From NCBI GenBank assembly GCA_903921665.1, contig CAIXQT010000036.1:1-10580 (forward strand): 10,580 bases of DNA, in the 5' to 3' direction. The DNA is from an uncultured Opitutia bacterium. GTDB taxonomy: Bacteria; Verrucomicrobiota; Verrucomicrobiia; Opitutales; UBA953. The stretch's first letter is position 1, and each line of letters begins with the position of its first letter. Below, piece by piece: positions 1 through 5,889 of the stretch. Made by a program: the position numbers and the translations under genes. The notes under the pieces were generated by a model. That model saw only the letters and a list, made by a program, of their open reading frames with translations, did not search any database and was not told the DNA's origin.

Positions 1-719
1 CGCAGGGCGTCGGCCAGCGTGAGCGAAGAACCGGAGAATTCCTCGGCGAGCGTGCGGGCGTTCTCGAACGTACGCGAAGCGACCGAGACCTGCGAAGCGC
101 CGCGGGAGACGAGCGCCTGGACCACTTGGCGGCCGACGTCGCCGGTGCCAAGCACGAGCACGCGGGCTTCCGCGAGCGAGCCGAAGACGCGCAACGCCAG
201 TTCGACGGCGACGTTCCCGAGGCTGACCTGGCCCTGGGAGATGCCGGTGTTGGTGCGCGCCCAAGCGCCCGCTTGGAACGCACGCTGGAAGACGCGGTTG
301 AGCACCGGGCCCGTCATGCCGCGGGCGAGCGCGTCGGCATACGCATCCTTCACCTGACCGGCGATCTCGACTTCGCCGACCATCTGCGATTCGAGGCCGG
401 AGACGACGGAGAAAAGATGTTCGACCGCCTGAAGGCCGGGGACGGGACGAAGATGCTGGTCAAGCGCGGCCGCCGGAGCGCCCGTGGCCTTGAGCAGCGC
501 GCTCCGGACGTGCAAGGCGGCGGCTTCGTCGCCGACCGCGTAAGCCTCGAGCCGATTGCAGGTCGCAAGCAGGACGGCTTCGGCGAGACCGGCTTCTCGC
601 GCCGCGGCATAGAAGACCTCGGCTCCGCCCGCCGGTACCGTGAAGGCGGCGCGCTCATCGAGGCCGGCGGTACGATGCGTGGCGCTCAGCGCCACCAGAT
701 TACGGGAGCGTTCGCTCAT
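1..719 (-). CDS. hemA: Glutamyl-tRNA reductase, C-terminal part cut by window edge
   Basis: Reduces glutamyl-tRNA(Glu) to glutamate-1-semialdehyde with NADPH, the first committed step of C5-pathway tetrapyrrole synthesis in the cytoplasm. About 239 N-terminal residues are present. Visible signatures are SATHRTAGLDER (about residues 12-23), the catalytic-cysteine motif LATCNRLEAY near residues 50-59, and SGLESQMVGEVEI near 109-121, which resembles the family pattern SGLxSxVxGExQI. An NADPH-binding Rossmann stretch VLVLGTGDVGR follows near 188-198, then SRTFENA. The usual family length is about 420 residues, so the dimerisation domain lies outside the window. The ATG at 719-717 overlaps the TGA of the upstream HemX-like gene in an ATGA, suggesting translational coupling. 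The Rossmann motif has GD where GE is more common, a mild variation. The family call is secure. Confidence 0.95.
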   Translation of the reverse strand, partial: MSERSRNLVALSATHRTAGLDERAAFTVPAGGAEVFYAAAREAGLAEAVLLATCNRLEAYAVGDEAAALHVRSALLKATGAPAAALDQHLRPVPGLQAVEHLFSVVSGLESQMVGEVEIAGQVKDAYADALARGMTGPVLNRVFQRAFQAGAWARTNTGISQGQVSLGNVAVELALRVFGSLAEARVLVLGTGDVGRQVVQALVSRGASQVSVASRTFENARTLAEEFSGSSLTLADAL

Positions 720-1570
720 CGGCCGGAGGGGAGCGAAAGATAAAGCGCGATCAGCGCCGGGACGGAAGCGAACAGGGAAGCGCGCGCGAAAGACGCGCCC
801 GAAAGACGGAGGCGCCGGCGCTGCACGACGATCCAGACGCAGCCGAGCCAGGTGATGAGCGACGCGATGAGCTTCGGCGACGCGACCAACGCGAGGTCAC
901 GTTGGGCCCAGTCCGTCGCGCCGATCACCAAGGAAAGCCCGAGCAGCCAGACCGCCGCGCCCATGAGCTGCGCACCGATGCGGTCGAGCGGGACGAGCGC
1001 CGGGAGCAACGCGTAGATGCCGCCGAATTGATGGCGCGCCAAGGCGCGATCCTGCAGGAGATAGGCCGCCGAGTTGAGCGCCTGCGCGCCCAGCACGCAA
1101 TAAGCGAGGATGGCGGCGCCGACATGTATCGCGATCAGCGGCTTGCCCGCGTTGTCCAAAGGTTGTTCGACGACGCCGAGGAAGCCGGCCGCCACGAGGC
1201 AGAGCGCGGTGCTGCCGGCGATCGCCCAGGTGGGCAGCCGATGATTGAAGGTGAGGTCCAGGAAGAGCGAGAGACCGGCCAGACCCCAGGCGATCGAGAG
1301 CAGGATTTCGGCGGGGCTGGCGACCGGCAGGGCATGCGTACGCAGGCCTTGGTAGGCGAGCATGGTGGTGAGCAGGATCCAGCCGCCGCGGAGCAACCAG
1401 AGTCCGGCGGACGGCACCCTCGCCGAAGGATCCTTGGCGGCGAGTCCGTCGAGCACCGCAGCGACCAGGAACACGGCGGCGCACCCCAGCAGGCAATCCC
1501 GGGAAAGAGGATGGGCGGCGAGATTGGCAGCCAGATGAAGCATTGGTCCGATTAAAGGGTGGTGTGACAT
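716..1570 (-). CDS. hemX: HemX/CcsA-like cytochrome c assembly family membrane protein
   Basis: An integral membrane protein of 284 residues with about eight hydrophobic segments (roughly 26-44, 57-73, 85-105, 114-133, 145-171, 201-219, 231-250 and 264-281). The stretch IHVGAAILAYCVLGAQAL (148-165) with its histidine, and LDRIGAQLMGAAVWLLGLSL (195-214), match the pattern of the cytochrome c assembly protein family (HemX/CcsA type). The tryptophan-rich WWD haem-handling motif of true CcsA/CcmC proteins is not visible, which favours HemX. HemX proteins are often encoded beside hemA and are reported to influence glutamyl-tRNA reductase levels in Bacillus; that role here is inference. The ATG at 1570 has GAGGG about nine bases upstream, better supported than the internal ATG at 1543. 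Its TGA overlaps the hemA start. Confidence 0.82.
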   Translation of the reverse strand: MSHHPLIGPMLHLAANLAAHPLSRDCLLGCAAVFLVAAVLDGLAAKDPSARVPSAGLWLLRGGWILLTTMLAYQGLRTHALPVASPAEILLSIAWGLAGLSLFLDLTFNHRLPTWAIAGSTALCLVAAGFLGVVEQPLDNAGKPLIAIHVGAAILAYCVLGAQALNSAAYLLQDRALARHQFGGIYALLPALVPLDRIGAQLMGAAVWLLGLSLVIGATDWAQRDLALVASPKLIASLITWLGCVWIVVQRRRLRLSGASFARASLFASVPALIALYLSLPSGR

Positions 1571-1638
1571 TTTGGCAAACCCTCAAGCCTTCCTGTTTTC
1601 TTGCGAAGAAGGGGGTGGTTAGTAGGTTCGCCTTCATT
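1571..1638. promoter_or_regulatory. Divergent intergenic region, hemX-hemA versus DUF5069 cluster
   Basis: A 68-base spacer separates two gene starts pointing away from each other, so promoters for both directions should lie here or extend into the genes. On the minus strand GAGGG sits about nine bases before the HemX-like ATG. On the plus strand a G-rich run (about 1609-1618) and AGTAGG (1621-1626) precede the ATG at 1639, but their spacing is longer than ideal. TTGGCA at 1572-1577 is a possible plus-strand -35 element, but no good -10 follows at the right distance. The regulatory role is inferred from layout. Confidence 0.45.
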
Positions 1639-2094
1639 ATGGCCCACGACCTCTACGACCTCACCCAGCACCCCCCTCGCAGCCCCCGCGTCCGCCTTGG
1701 CGGACTGGTCATCCTGCCGCGCATGATCGACAAGGCCCGGGCAACCAAGACCGGTAAAAACGGCGAATATAACTACGGGTGCTCCCTGGATAAGAACGTC
1801 TTAGAGTTCCTTGGAGTCGAAGCTGATGCTCTTAAGTCTCATATTGATAAGGGCTTAGGTGACGGAGAGATCCTCGTCTGGCTCATGGCCAACGCCAAGA
1901 AGCCCCGTTCGGGCCAGGAAATCGCTGCTTTCAGCGCTTTCCATGAACAGCGGGCCCCGAGCGCCCCGGCGGGCCGGGCCAAGCTCACGGAATACCAGTC
2001 CGCGACCCCGGCTGGCGCCAAGCGCGAAGACATCGTCACCTGGTTCGACGTCTTGGACCTGGACGATCACCAGAGCTTCGGCGGTAAGGTCTAA
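1639..2094 (+). CDS. DUF5069 domain-containing protein
   Basis: A soluble protein of 151 residues with no signal peptide or membrane segment. The N-terminal half carries the features I associate with DUF5069: DLYDLTQ at 4-10, PRSPRVRLGG at 13-22, LPRMIDKARA at 26-35, then NGEYNYGCSLDK at 41-52. The second half includes the WLMANAKKP segment (81-89) and an acidic C-terminus. The biochemical function is unknown to me. The ATG at 1639 puts the conserved DLT segment right at the N-terminus; a longer in-frame reading from 1543 adds unrelated residues through the divergent promoter region. It is first in a plus-strand cluster and ends three bases before the phosphatase start. Codons 55-74 are unusually AT-rich (TTA, CTT, GCT, TCT, ATT) compared with the rest of the gene. 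Confidence 0.85.
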   Translation: MAHDLYDLTQHPPRSPRVRLGGLVILPRMIDKARATKTGKNGEYNYGCSLDKNVLEFLGVEADALKSHIDKGLGDGEILVWLMANAKKPRSGQEIAAFSAFHEQRAPSAPAGRAKLTEYQSATPAGAKREDIVTWFDVLDLDDHQSFGGKV

Positions 2095-2097
2095 GCC

Positions 2098-2562
2098 GTG
2101 ACCAAGGCCGGCCAGCCTCGGCGGGTGTTGCTCGTTTGCATGGGTAACATCTGTCGCTCGCCGACGGCCGAGGCCGTGCTGCGCGTCAAGGCCAAGCAGG
2201 CCGGACTCGCCATCGAGTTCGATTCCGCCGGGACCGAAAACTACCATATCGGCGATTCGCCGGATCAGCGATCGGTGCGTCACGCGAAGGCTCGTGGGTA
2301 TGACCTTTCGACGCTGCGCGCCCGTCAGGTGCACGCATCCGACTTCCTCGAGTTCGACCTCATCCTCGCCGCGGATGAGCTCAACCTGCATGAACTTCGC
2401 CGGCGTTGCCCGGCTGAACATCAATCCCGCCTGCGACTGTTCCTGGACGACGTCGCGTTACCCGATCCCTATTACGGCGAAAGCGACGATTTTGAAAAAG
2501 TGTTGGATTTAGTCGAAAAACAGGCGGTTTTACTGGTGTCCCGCTGGTCTCGTCCGAACTGA
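2098..2562 (+). CDS. Low-molecular-weight phosphotyrosine protein phosphatase
   Basis: A cytoplasmic phosphatase of 154 residues, the normal size for this family, which removes phosphate from tyrosine (or arginine) residues of proteins. The P-loop CMGNICRS at residues 14-21 gives the nucleophile Cys14 and phosphate-binding Arg20 in the CX5R(S/T) pattern. The general-acid motif DPYY at 123-126 provides Asp123. SAGTENYHIGDSPDQRS (43-59) resembles the family segment around SAGTxxxxxGxxxDxR. The start is GTG at 2098, three bases after the upstream TAA, with GGTAAGG about eight bases before it. No tyrosine kinase or exopolysaccharide gene is nearby, so substrate and a Wzb or arginine-phosphatase type role cannot be assigned. 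The 3' end (about 2458-2533) uses several TTA leucine codons, unlike neighbouring DNA. Confidence 0.93.
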   Translation: MTKAGQPRRVLLVCMGNICRSPTAEAVLRVKAKQAGLAIEFDSAGTENYHIGDSPDQRSVRHAKARGYDLSTLRARQVHASDFLEFDLILAADELNLHELRRRCPAEHQSRLRLFLDDVALPDPYYGESDDFEKVLDLVEKQAVLLVSRWSRPN

Positions 2563-2593
2563 ATGATTGCCGTAGAGGCGTGGGTGGCGTTGG

Positions 2594-2962
2594 ATGCCGA
2601 CTCCGATGTATCAAGTGAATTTCAGCGACCAGGCGATGCGCGAGCTCGCGAAGCTGCCCACCTTGGAGCAGATGGATGTCGTCGAAGCGTTCACGTCGCT
2701 CACGCCGGAAGACCTGCTGCGCGGCAGCTCCGATCTCGGCACCGTCCGCCGCGGAGGCCACACCTATCACCGGCTGCGCGTCGGTGAATTCCGGATCTAC
2801 TTCGAAGCCAGCGAGGGCTCCCTGATGGCCAACTACGTCTTGCATAAGCACACCTATGCCGACTTTGCCTTCCGCTCGCGGCTGCCTTTCCCGGAAGACG
2901 AAGCCCGCATCGAACAAGAGGGCGGCTTCTGGAAATACCTCGACGAAACCCCTAAGTCCTAA
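2594..2962 (+). CDS. Solitary RelE/ParE-like protein
   Basis: A protein of 122 residues whose first 90 residues look like the RelE/ParE toxin fold: MYQVNFSDQAMRELAKLP at 5-22 (initial strand plus helix), then HRLRVGEFRIYFEA at 59-72, close to the RelE pattern yRlRvGdyRiiye, with Arg62 and Arg67. It continues with YVLHKHTYADF, then a roughly 30-residue charged tail uncommon in short RelE toxins. No antitoxin gene is visible: neighbours are a phosphatase 31 bases upstream and pssA two bases downstream. Its setting in a housekeeping cluster suggests a stably inherited RelE-fold protein rather than a mobile toxin. The ATG at 2594 is preceded by GGTGG six bases away; the ATG at 2606 (Met5) is an alternative. 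Ribonuclease activity is not shown. Confidence 0.72.
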   Translation: MPTPMYQVNFSDQAMRELAKLPTLEQMDVVEAFTSLTPEDLLRGSSDLGTVRRGGHTYHRLRVGEFRIYFEASEGSLMANYVLHKHTYADFAFRSRLPFPEDEARIEQEGGFWKYLDETPKS

Positions 2963-2964
2963 TC

Positions 2965-3855
2965 GTGACCACGCCCCCCGTAAAACCTCACTATTCTTCG
3001 CCTGAAGAAGCCGCGCGCATCTACCTGCTGCCCAACCTCTTCACGGCGGGCAACATGCTCTGCGGCTTCCTGGCCATCAAGAACTGCATCGAGGCGCGCT
3101 TCACCACGCTGACCGCCGAAGGCCGGGCGGAGCACTATATTATGGCGGTCTGGTTCATCCTTTTCGCCTGCGTCTGCGACCTCTTCGATGGACGGGTAGC
3201 CCGCGCCACCAAGCGGGAATCGCTCTTCGGAGCCGAGTTCGACTCCATCGCGGACACCGTCTCGTTCGGCGTCGCCCCCGCCCTGATGGCCTGCTTCCTG
3301 GTCATCAAGCCCGAAGCGACGGACAACGTCCAGTTGGTCACCTGGCTGCTGGCCTTCATCTATCTTCTTTGCGCCGGCGTGCGCCTGGCGCGCTTCAACG
3401 TGCTCACGAACCCCTTGGTCCCCGGCAACGAAAAGCGGGCCGCCGGAGGCGATTTCGTGGGCCTTCCGTCACCGGCCGCCGCTGGCATGATCGCTTCCCT
3501 GGTCCTGGTGCTTTCAAAGATCATTCAGGAAGCGAAGGGCCAGAACCCTTTCGAGGAAGCCCAAGCATGGTCTTGGAGCCTGCTGCCCCTGATGCTCATC
3601 ATCTCCTTCCTGATGGTGAGCAATGTGCGTTTCCCTAGCTTCAAGAAGCTGGATTGGACCGCCCGTGCCCGCACCCGTGGTTTCATCCTGATCATCATCA
3701 TCGGGGCCGTGGTCTTCCGTTACCCTCAGTATTCTTTCCCGGCCATCTTCCTCGGCTACATCTCCTTCAGCATCTTCCGTCATATCTTCCTCCTCAAGAA
3801 GAGCGAAATGGACCCCGCTCCCGACGATGACGATGAGCCGGTGTCCAAGGTGTGA
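2965..3855 (+). CDS. pssA: CDP-diacylglycerol--serine O-phosphatidyltransferase
   Basis: A membrane enzyme that makes phosphatidylserine from CDP-diacylglycerol and L-serine, the precursor of phosphatidylethanolamine. The CDP-alcohol phosphotransferase signature is complete: Asp72, Asp75-Gly76, Ala79-Arg80, Gly89, Asp93 and Asp97. The N-terminal LLPNLFTAGNMLCGFLA (21-37) is typical of PssA, and hydrophobic stretches cover much of 25-40, 60-72, 97-113, 124-145, 170-186, 206-221 and 238-275. At 296 residues it is somewhat longer than many bacterial PssA proteins and ends in an acidic cytoplasmic-type tail (DPAPDDDDEP). The start must be the GTG at 2965: an in-frame TAA lies at 2953-2955 and the next ATG is at codon 31, inside the conserved region. 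No Shine-Dalgarno sequence is visible; translation may be coupled to the RelE-like gene ending two bases earlier. Confidence 0.92.
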   Translation: MTTPPVKPHYSSPEEAARIYLLPNLFTAGNMLCGFLAIKNCIEARFTTLTAEGRAEHYIMAVWFILFACVCDLFDGRVARATKRESLFGAEFDSIADTVSFGVAPALMACFLVIKPEATDNVQLVTWLLAFIYLLCAGVRLARFNVLTNPLVPGNEKRAAGGDFVGLPSPAAAGMIASLVLVLSKIIQEAKGQNPFEEAQAWSWSLLPLMLIISFLMVSNVRFPSFKKLDWTARARTRGFILIIIIGAVVFRYPQYSFPAIFLGYISFSIFRHIFLLKKSEMDPAPDDDDEPVSKV

Positions 3856-3914
3856 ATAGGCGGTGAAGAATCGGTCGGTCTGGCCGCATGTGAACAACCG
3901 AGGACTTATTCACC
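3851..3914. other. Cluster of three DnaA-box-like 9-mers upstream of dnaN
   Basis: Three 9-mers each differ by one position from the relaxed DnaA box TTWTNCACA. Minus-strand boxes are CTATTCACA (read from 3851-3859) and TTGTTCACA (from 3889-3897); a plus-strand box is TTATTCACC at 3906-3914. The first overlaps the pssA stop. Their crowding within 64 bases, followed by an AT-rich tract before dnaN, resembles a small replication origin or a DnaA-controlled dnaN promoter. None matches perfectly, and no dnaA gene is in the window, so the function is inference. Confidence 0.4.
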
Positions 3915-3951
3915 CCGGAAGCACAACGTCGACGGTCACCGATAAGTCCTC
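3900..3951. repeat. Perfect 10-bp inverted repeat in the pssA-dnaN gap
   Basis: GAGGACTTAT at 3900-3909 is exactly mirrored by ATAAGTCCTC at 3942-3951, with 32 bases between them. The left arm shares bases with the third DnaA-like box. There is no T-tract after the right arm and the loop is long, so it is not a standard intrinsic terminator for pssA. It may be a protein-binding dyad or a cruciform element. The repeat is directly visible; the role is unknown. Confidence 0.6.
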
Positions 3952-4002
3952 TCACCAGCGGCTTGCGGAACTGTACACGGGATTCCGACACCTACTGATG
4001 CT

Positions 4003-4036
4003 ACTGGTATTTATAAATGAAGAGTAACTAGATACA
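4003..4036 (+). promoter_or_regulatory. AT-rich tract before dnaN (possible promoter or unwinding element)
   Basis: This short AT-rich island stands out in GC-rich DNA. It contains TATAAA at 4012-4017, five of six matches to a -10 hexamer, and TG at 4005-4006 before TATTTA. No TTGACA-like -35 sits at proper spacing, so a sigma-70 promoter is only tentative. Next to the DnaA-like boxes it could instead be a DNA-unwinding element. The rest of 3856-4104 shows no convincing small gene. Confidence 0.35.
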
Positions 4037-4058
4037 GTCCGTCCCGGTATGTCGGCAA

Positions 4059-4079
4059 TGAGGGGTTGCCTCACCCCCT
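4059..4079 (+). other. Small hairpin in the dnaN leader with two alternative pairings
   Basis: TGAGG (4059-4063) pairs with CCTCA (4069-4073) around a five-base loop. The overlapping AGGGG (4061-4065) can instead pair with CCCCT (4075-4079). The two stems exclude each other. The site lies about 26 bases before the dnaN ATG. Both stems are only five pairs, so a regulatory role is speculative. Confidence 0.3.
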
Positions 4080-4104
4080 GCCTGTCCTCAATTCTTCGGT
4101 CATC

Positions 4105-5232
4105 ATGAAGTTCAAGGTTAACCGGAATCACTTTTTCAACGGCCTCTCCAGCGTGACCAACGTCGTCGGTAACCGCGCGACGATGCCGATCCTGCAGAAC
4201 GTGCTCATCGAAGCCGAAGGCGATACCATCACCCTGACGACCACCAATCTCGACCTGGGCATCTGCTGTCGCATCAAGGCCTCCGTCTCCTCCCCGGGCC
4301 GCATCACCCTTCCCGTGAAGAAACTCGTCCCGATCATCCGCGCGCTTTCGAGCAGCGACACGATCGTGGAGCTGACCGGCAAGGACCGCGTAAAGATCAC
4401 TTCCGGCAGTTCGGTTTTCCAGATCGCCGGCCTGCCCGCCGATCAGTTCCCGCCGATCTCCAATTTCGCCGGCCAGCCGACCATCTCGATCAACCAAGAT
4501 GACCTCGGCGATATGCTCCGCAAGGTGAGCTACGCGCAGTCCTCCGACGAAAACCGTTACATCCTCAACGGCGTGTTCTTCGAATTCGCCGAAGGCAAGC
4601 TCACCGTCGTCGCGACGGACGGACGTCGTCTCGCCAAGTGCGAACGCAAGATCGCCGGCACCGACAAGACCCTCGCGCTCATCCTGCCTGCCCGCACGAT
4701 CATCGAACTGATGCGCCTGCTCAAGGCCGGCGGCGAAGCGCACGTCTCGCATAACGAACGCCAGGTCGGCTTCACGATCGACATTCCGAAGAACGAGGAA
4801 GGCCTCGTGGACCGCATCCAGCTCGTTTCCAAGGTCGTGGAAGGCAACTACCCGAACTACCGCCAGGTCATCCCGAAGGACGCCGGTTCCAAGGTCCGCC
4901 TCGAGCGCGAGAAGCTGCTCGAAAGCGTCAACCGCGCCGCGCTGATGACCGACGATCGCAACAACACGATCCGGATGAGCGTGTCCAAGAAGTCCCAGAA
5001 CCTCGAAATCTCCGCGAAGTCCGACAGCGGCGACGCGCATGAGCCCATCGCCGTGAAGTACGAGGGCCCGGACGTGAACATCGCCTTCAACCCGCAGTAC
5101 ATCACGGATCCGCTGAAGGCGTTGACCGAGGACGAAATCGATTTCGAATTCAAGGACGAGATGTCCCCGGGCGTCATCCGCGGTCTGAAGGATGACTTCC
5201 TCTGCGTCGTGATGCCGCAGCGGATTTCCTGA
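4105..5232 (+). CDS. dnaN: DNA polymerase III sliding clamp (beta subunit)
   Basis: The ring-shaped processivity clamp that encircles DNA and tethers DNA polymerase III and repair proteins. It has 375 residues, near the usual 365-380, arranged as three clamp domains. Recognisable stretches are MKFKVNRNHFFNGLSSV at the N-terminus, TLTTTNLDLGI (43-53), GLPADQFPPI (109-118, the family GLPxxxFP segment), VATDGRRLAKCE near 169-180, and the C-terminal MPQRIS, matching the family end MPMRL that lines the peptide-binding cleft. The ATG at 4105 gives the canonical N-terminus; an in-frame TTG at 4066 would add 13 unrelated residues. No Shine-Dalgarno sequence is visible before it. dnaA, recF and gyrB, its frequent partners, are absent: pssA lies upstream and convergent plsC twelve bases downstream. 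Confidence 0.97.
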   Translation: MKFKVNRNHFFNGLSSVTNVVGNRATMPILQNVLIEAEGDTITLTTTNLDLGICCRIKASVSSPGRITLPVKKLVPIIRALSSSDTIVELTGKDRVKITSGSSVFQIAGLPADQFPPISNFAGQPTISINQDDLGDMLRKVSYAQSSDENRYILNGVFFEFAEGKLTVVATDGRRLAKCERKIAGTDKTLALILPARTIIELMRLLKAGGEAHVSHNERQVGFTIDIPKNEEGLVDRIQLVSKVVEGNYPNYRQVIPKDAGSKVRLEREKLLESVNRAALMTDDRNNTIRMSVSKKSQNLEISAKSDSGDAHEPIAVKYEGPDVNIAFNPQYITDPLKALTEDEIDFEFKDEMSPGVIRGLKDDFLCVVMPQRIS

Positions 5233-5259
5233 GCCGAAGCCAGCTTAGAGTCCCGGCTC
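5231..5259. terminator. Possible weak bidirectional hairpin between convergent dnaN and plsC
   Basis: GAGCCG (5231-5236) and CGGCTC (5254-5259) form a six-pair stem with a 17-base loop spanning the 12-base gap between the two stops and reaching into the end of plsC. There is no T-tract on either side, so an intrinsic terminator is doubtful. It is the only stem I see at this convergent junction. Confidence 0.22.
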
Positions 5260-5889
5260 GTCGCAGTCCGGGAGCGACTTGATCCGCTCCAGGATACGGC
5301 GAGATGCCTCGATCGAACGATCGGGATGCTCGCTGCCCGGGTCGTATTCGCCCGGGAGCATCGCCTTGCCGAAGCGGACGCGAATCCGCGCCGAACCTGC
5401 CGGGAAGAATGCACCACGTGGCAGCACGTCGCGTGCCCCGCGGATATGGATCGGCACCACGGGGACGCCTGACCGGCATGCAAGGAGACCGGCGCCCGCC
5501 TTGGGGGCCGCGATGACCCCATCGGCGCTGCGGGTGCCCTCAGGGAATATCAGGAGGCCTTCGCCGCCTTTCAGCGCGGCCAAGGCGGAGCGGATCGCGC
5601 CGATGTCCGCCTCGCCGCGGTCCACGGGAATCGAATGGCAGGCGCGGATCACGAATCCGAAGACGGGGTTATCGAAGAGCGAACGACGGGCGATGAAGGA
5701 GATCTCCCGGGGAAGGCTCGAACCGATCAAAGGTGGGTCGAGCATGCTCTGGTGGTTGGAGGCGAAGAGGCACGCGCCCGCGGGGACGTTCTCCCAACCT
5801 TCGACCTCCAGGGTGGAGAAGACTTCGATGAACGCACGCGTGCCGTGGTAGACGGCTTTATAGATCAGGTTCTTTGAATCGAGGATCAT
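5245..5889 (-). CDS. plsC: 1-acyl-sn-glycerol-3-phosphate acyltransferase
   Basis: Transfers an acyl chain to the sn-2 position of lysophosphatidic acid to make phosphatidic acid at the inner face of the membrane. The 214-residue protein shows all four acyltransferase motifs: NHQSMLD (45-51, the NHX4D pair His46/Asp51), an arginine-containing motif II near IPVDRG (87-92), FPEGTRS (115-121), and VPVVPIHI (142-149). The moderately hydrophobic N-terminus may anchor it to the membrane. The ATG at 5889-5887 overlaps the TGA of aroA-cmk in an ATGA, so it is very likely co-translated as the last gene of the tyrA operon. The cmk-plsC adjacency is known from other bacteria, especially Firmicutes. A general acyltransferase of the PlsC family with different specificity is possible. 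Confidence 0.92.
   Translation of the reverse strand: MILDSKNLIYKAVYHGTRAFIEVFSTLEVEGWENVPAGACLFASNHQSMLDPPLIGSSLPREISFIARRSLFDNPVFGFVIRACHSIPVDRGEADIGAIRSALAALKGGEGLLIFPEGTRSADGVIAAPKAGAGLLACRSGVPVVPIHIRGARDVLPRGAFFPAGSARIRVRFGKAMLPGEYDPGSEHPDRSIEASRRILERIKSLPDCDEPGL

Noticed and set aside
126..743. Plus-strand open frame antisense to hemA
   Set aside because: The minus strand carries clear glutamyl-tRNA reductase motifs throughout; this frame has none.
902..1555. Plus-strand open frame antisense to the HemX-like gene
   Set aside because: Charged, low-complexity translation without motifs, opposite a membrane protein with clear family features.
1543..1638. Longer N-terminus for the DUF5069 protein
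   Set aside because: It would run through the divergent promoter region and overlap the HemX-like start; the conserved part begins right after the ATG at 1639.
2594..2962. Complete toxin-antitoxin pair
   Set aside because: Only the RelE-like half is present; the short frames around it overlap real genes and do not resemble antitoxins.
3856..3960. Intrinsic terminator after pssA
   Set aside because: The inverted repeat has a 32-base spacer and no T-tract, so it does not fit a Rho-independent terminator.
3952..5040. Long minus-strand open frame antisense to dnaN (362 codons)
   Set aside because: It mirrors the dnaN codon pattern, its translation is rich in Asp, Glu, Arg and His without family motifs, and dnaN is unambiguous on the other strand.
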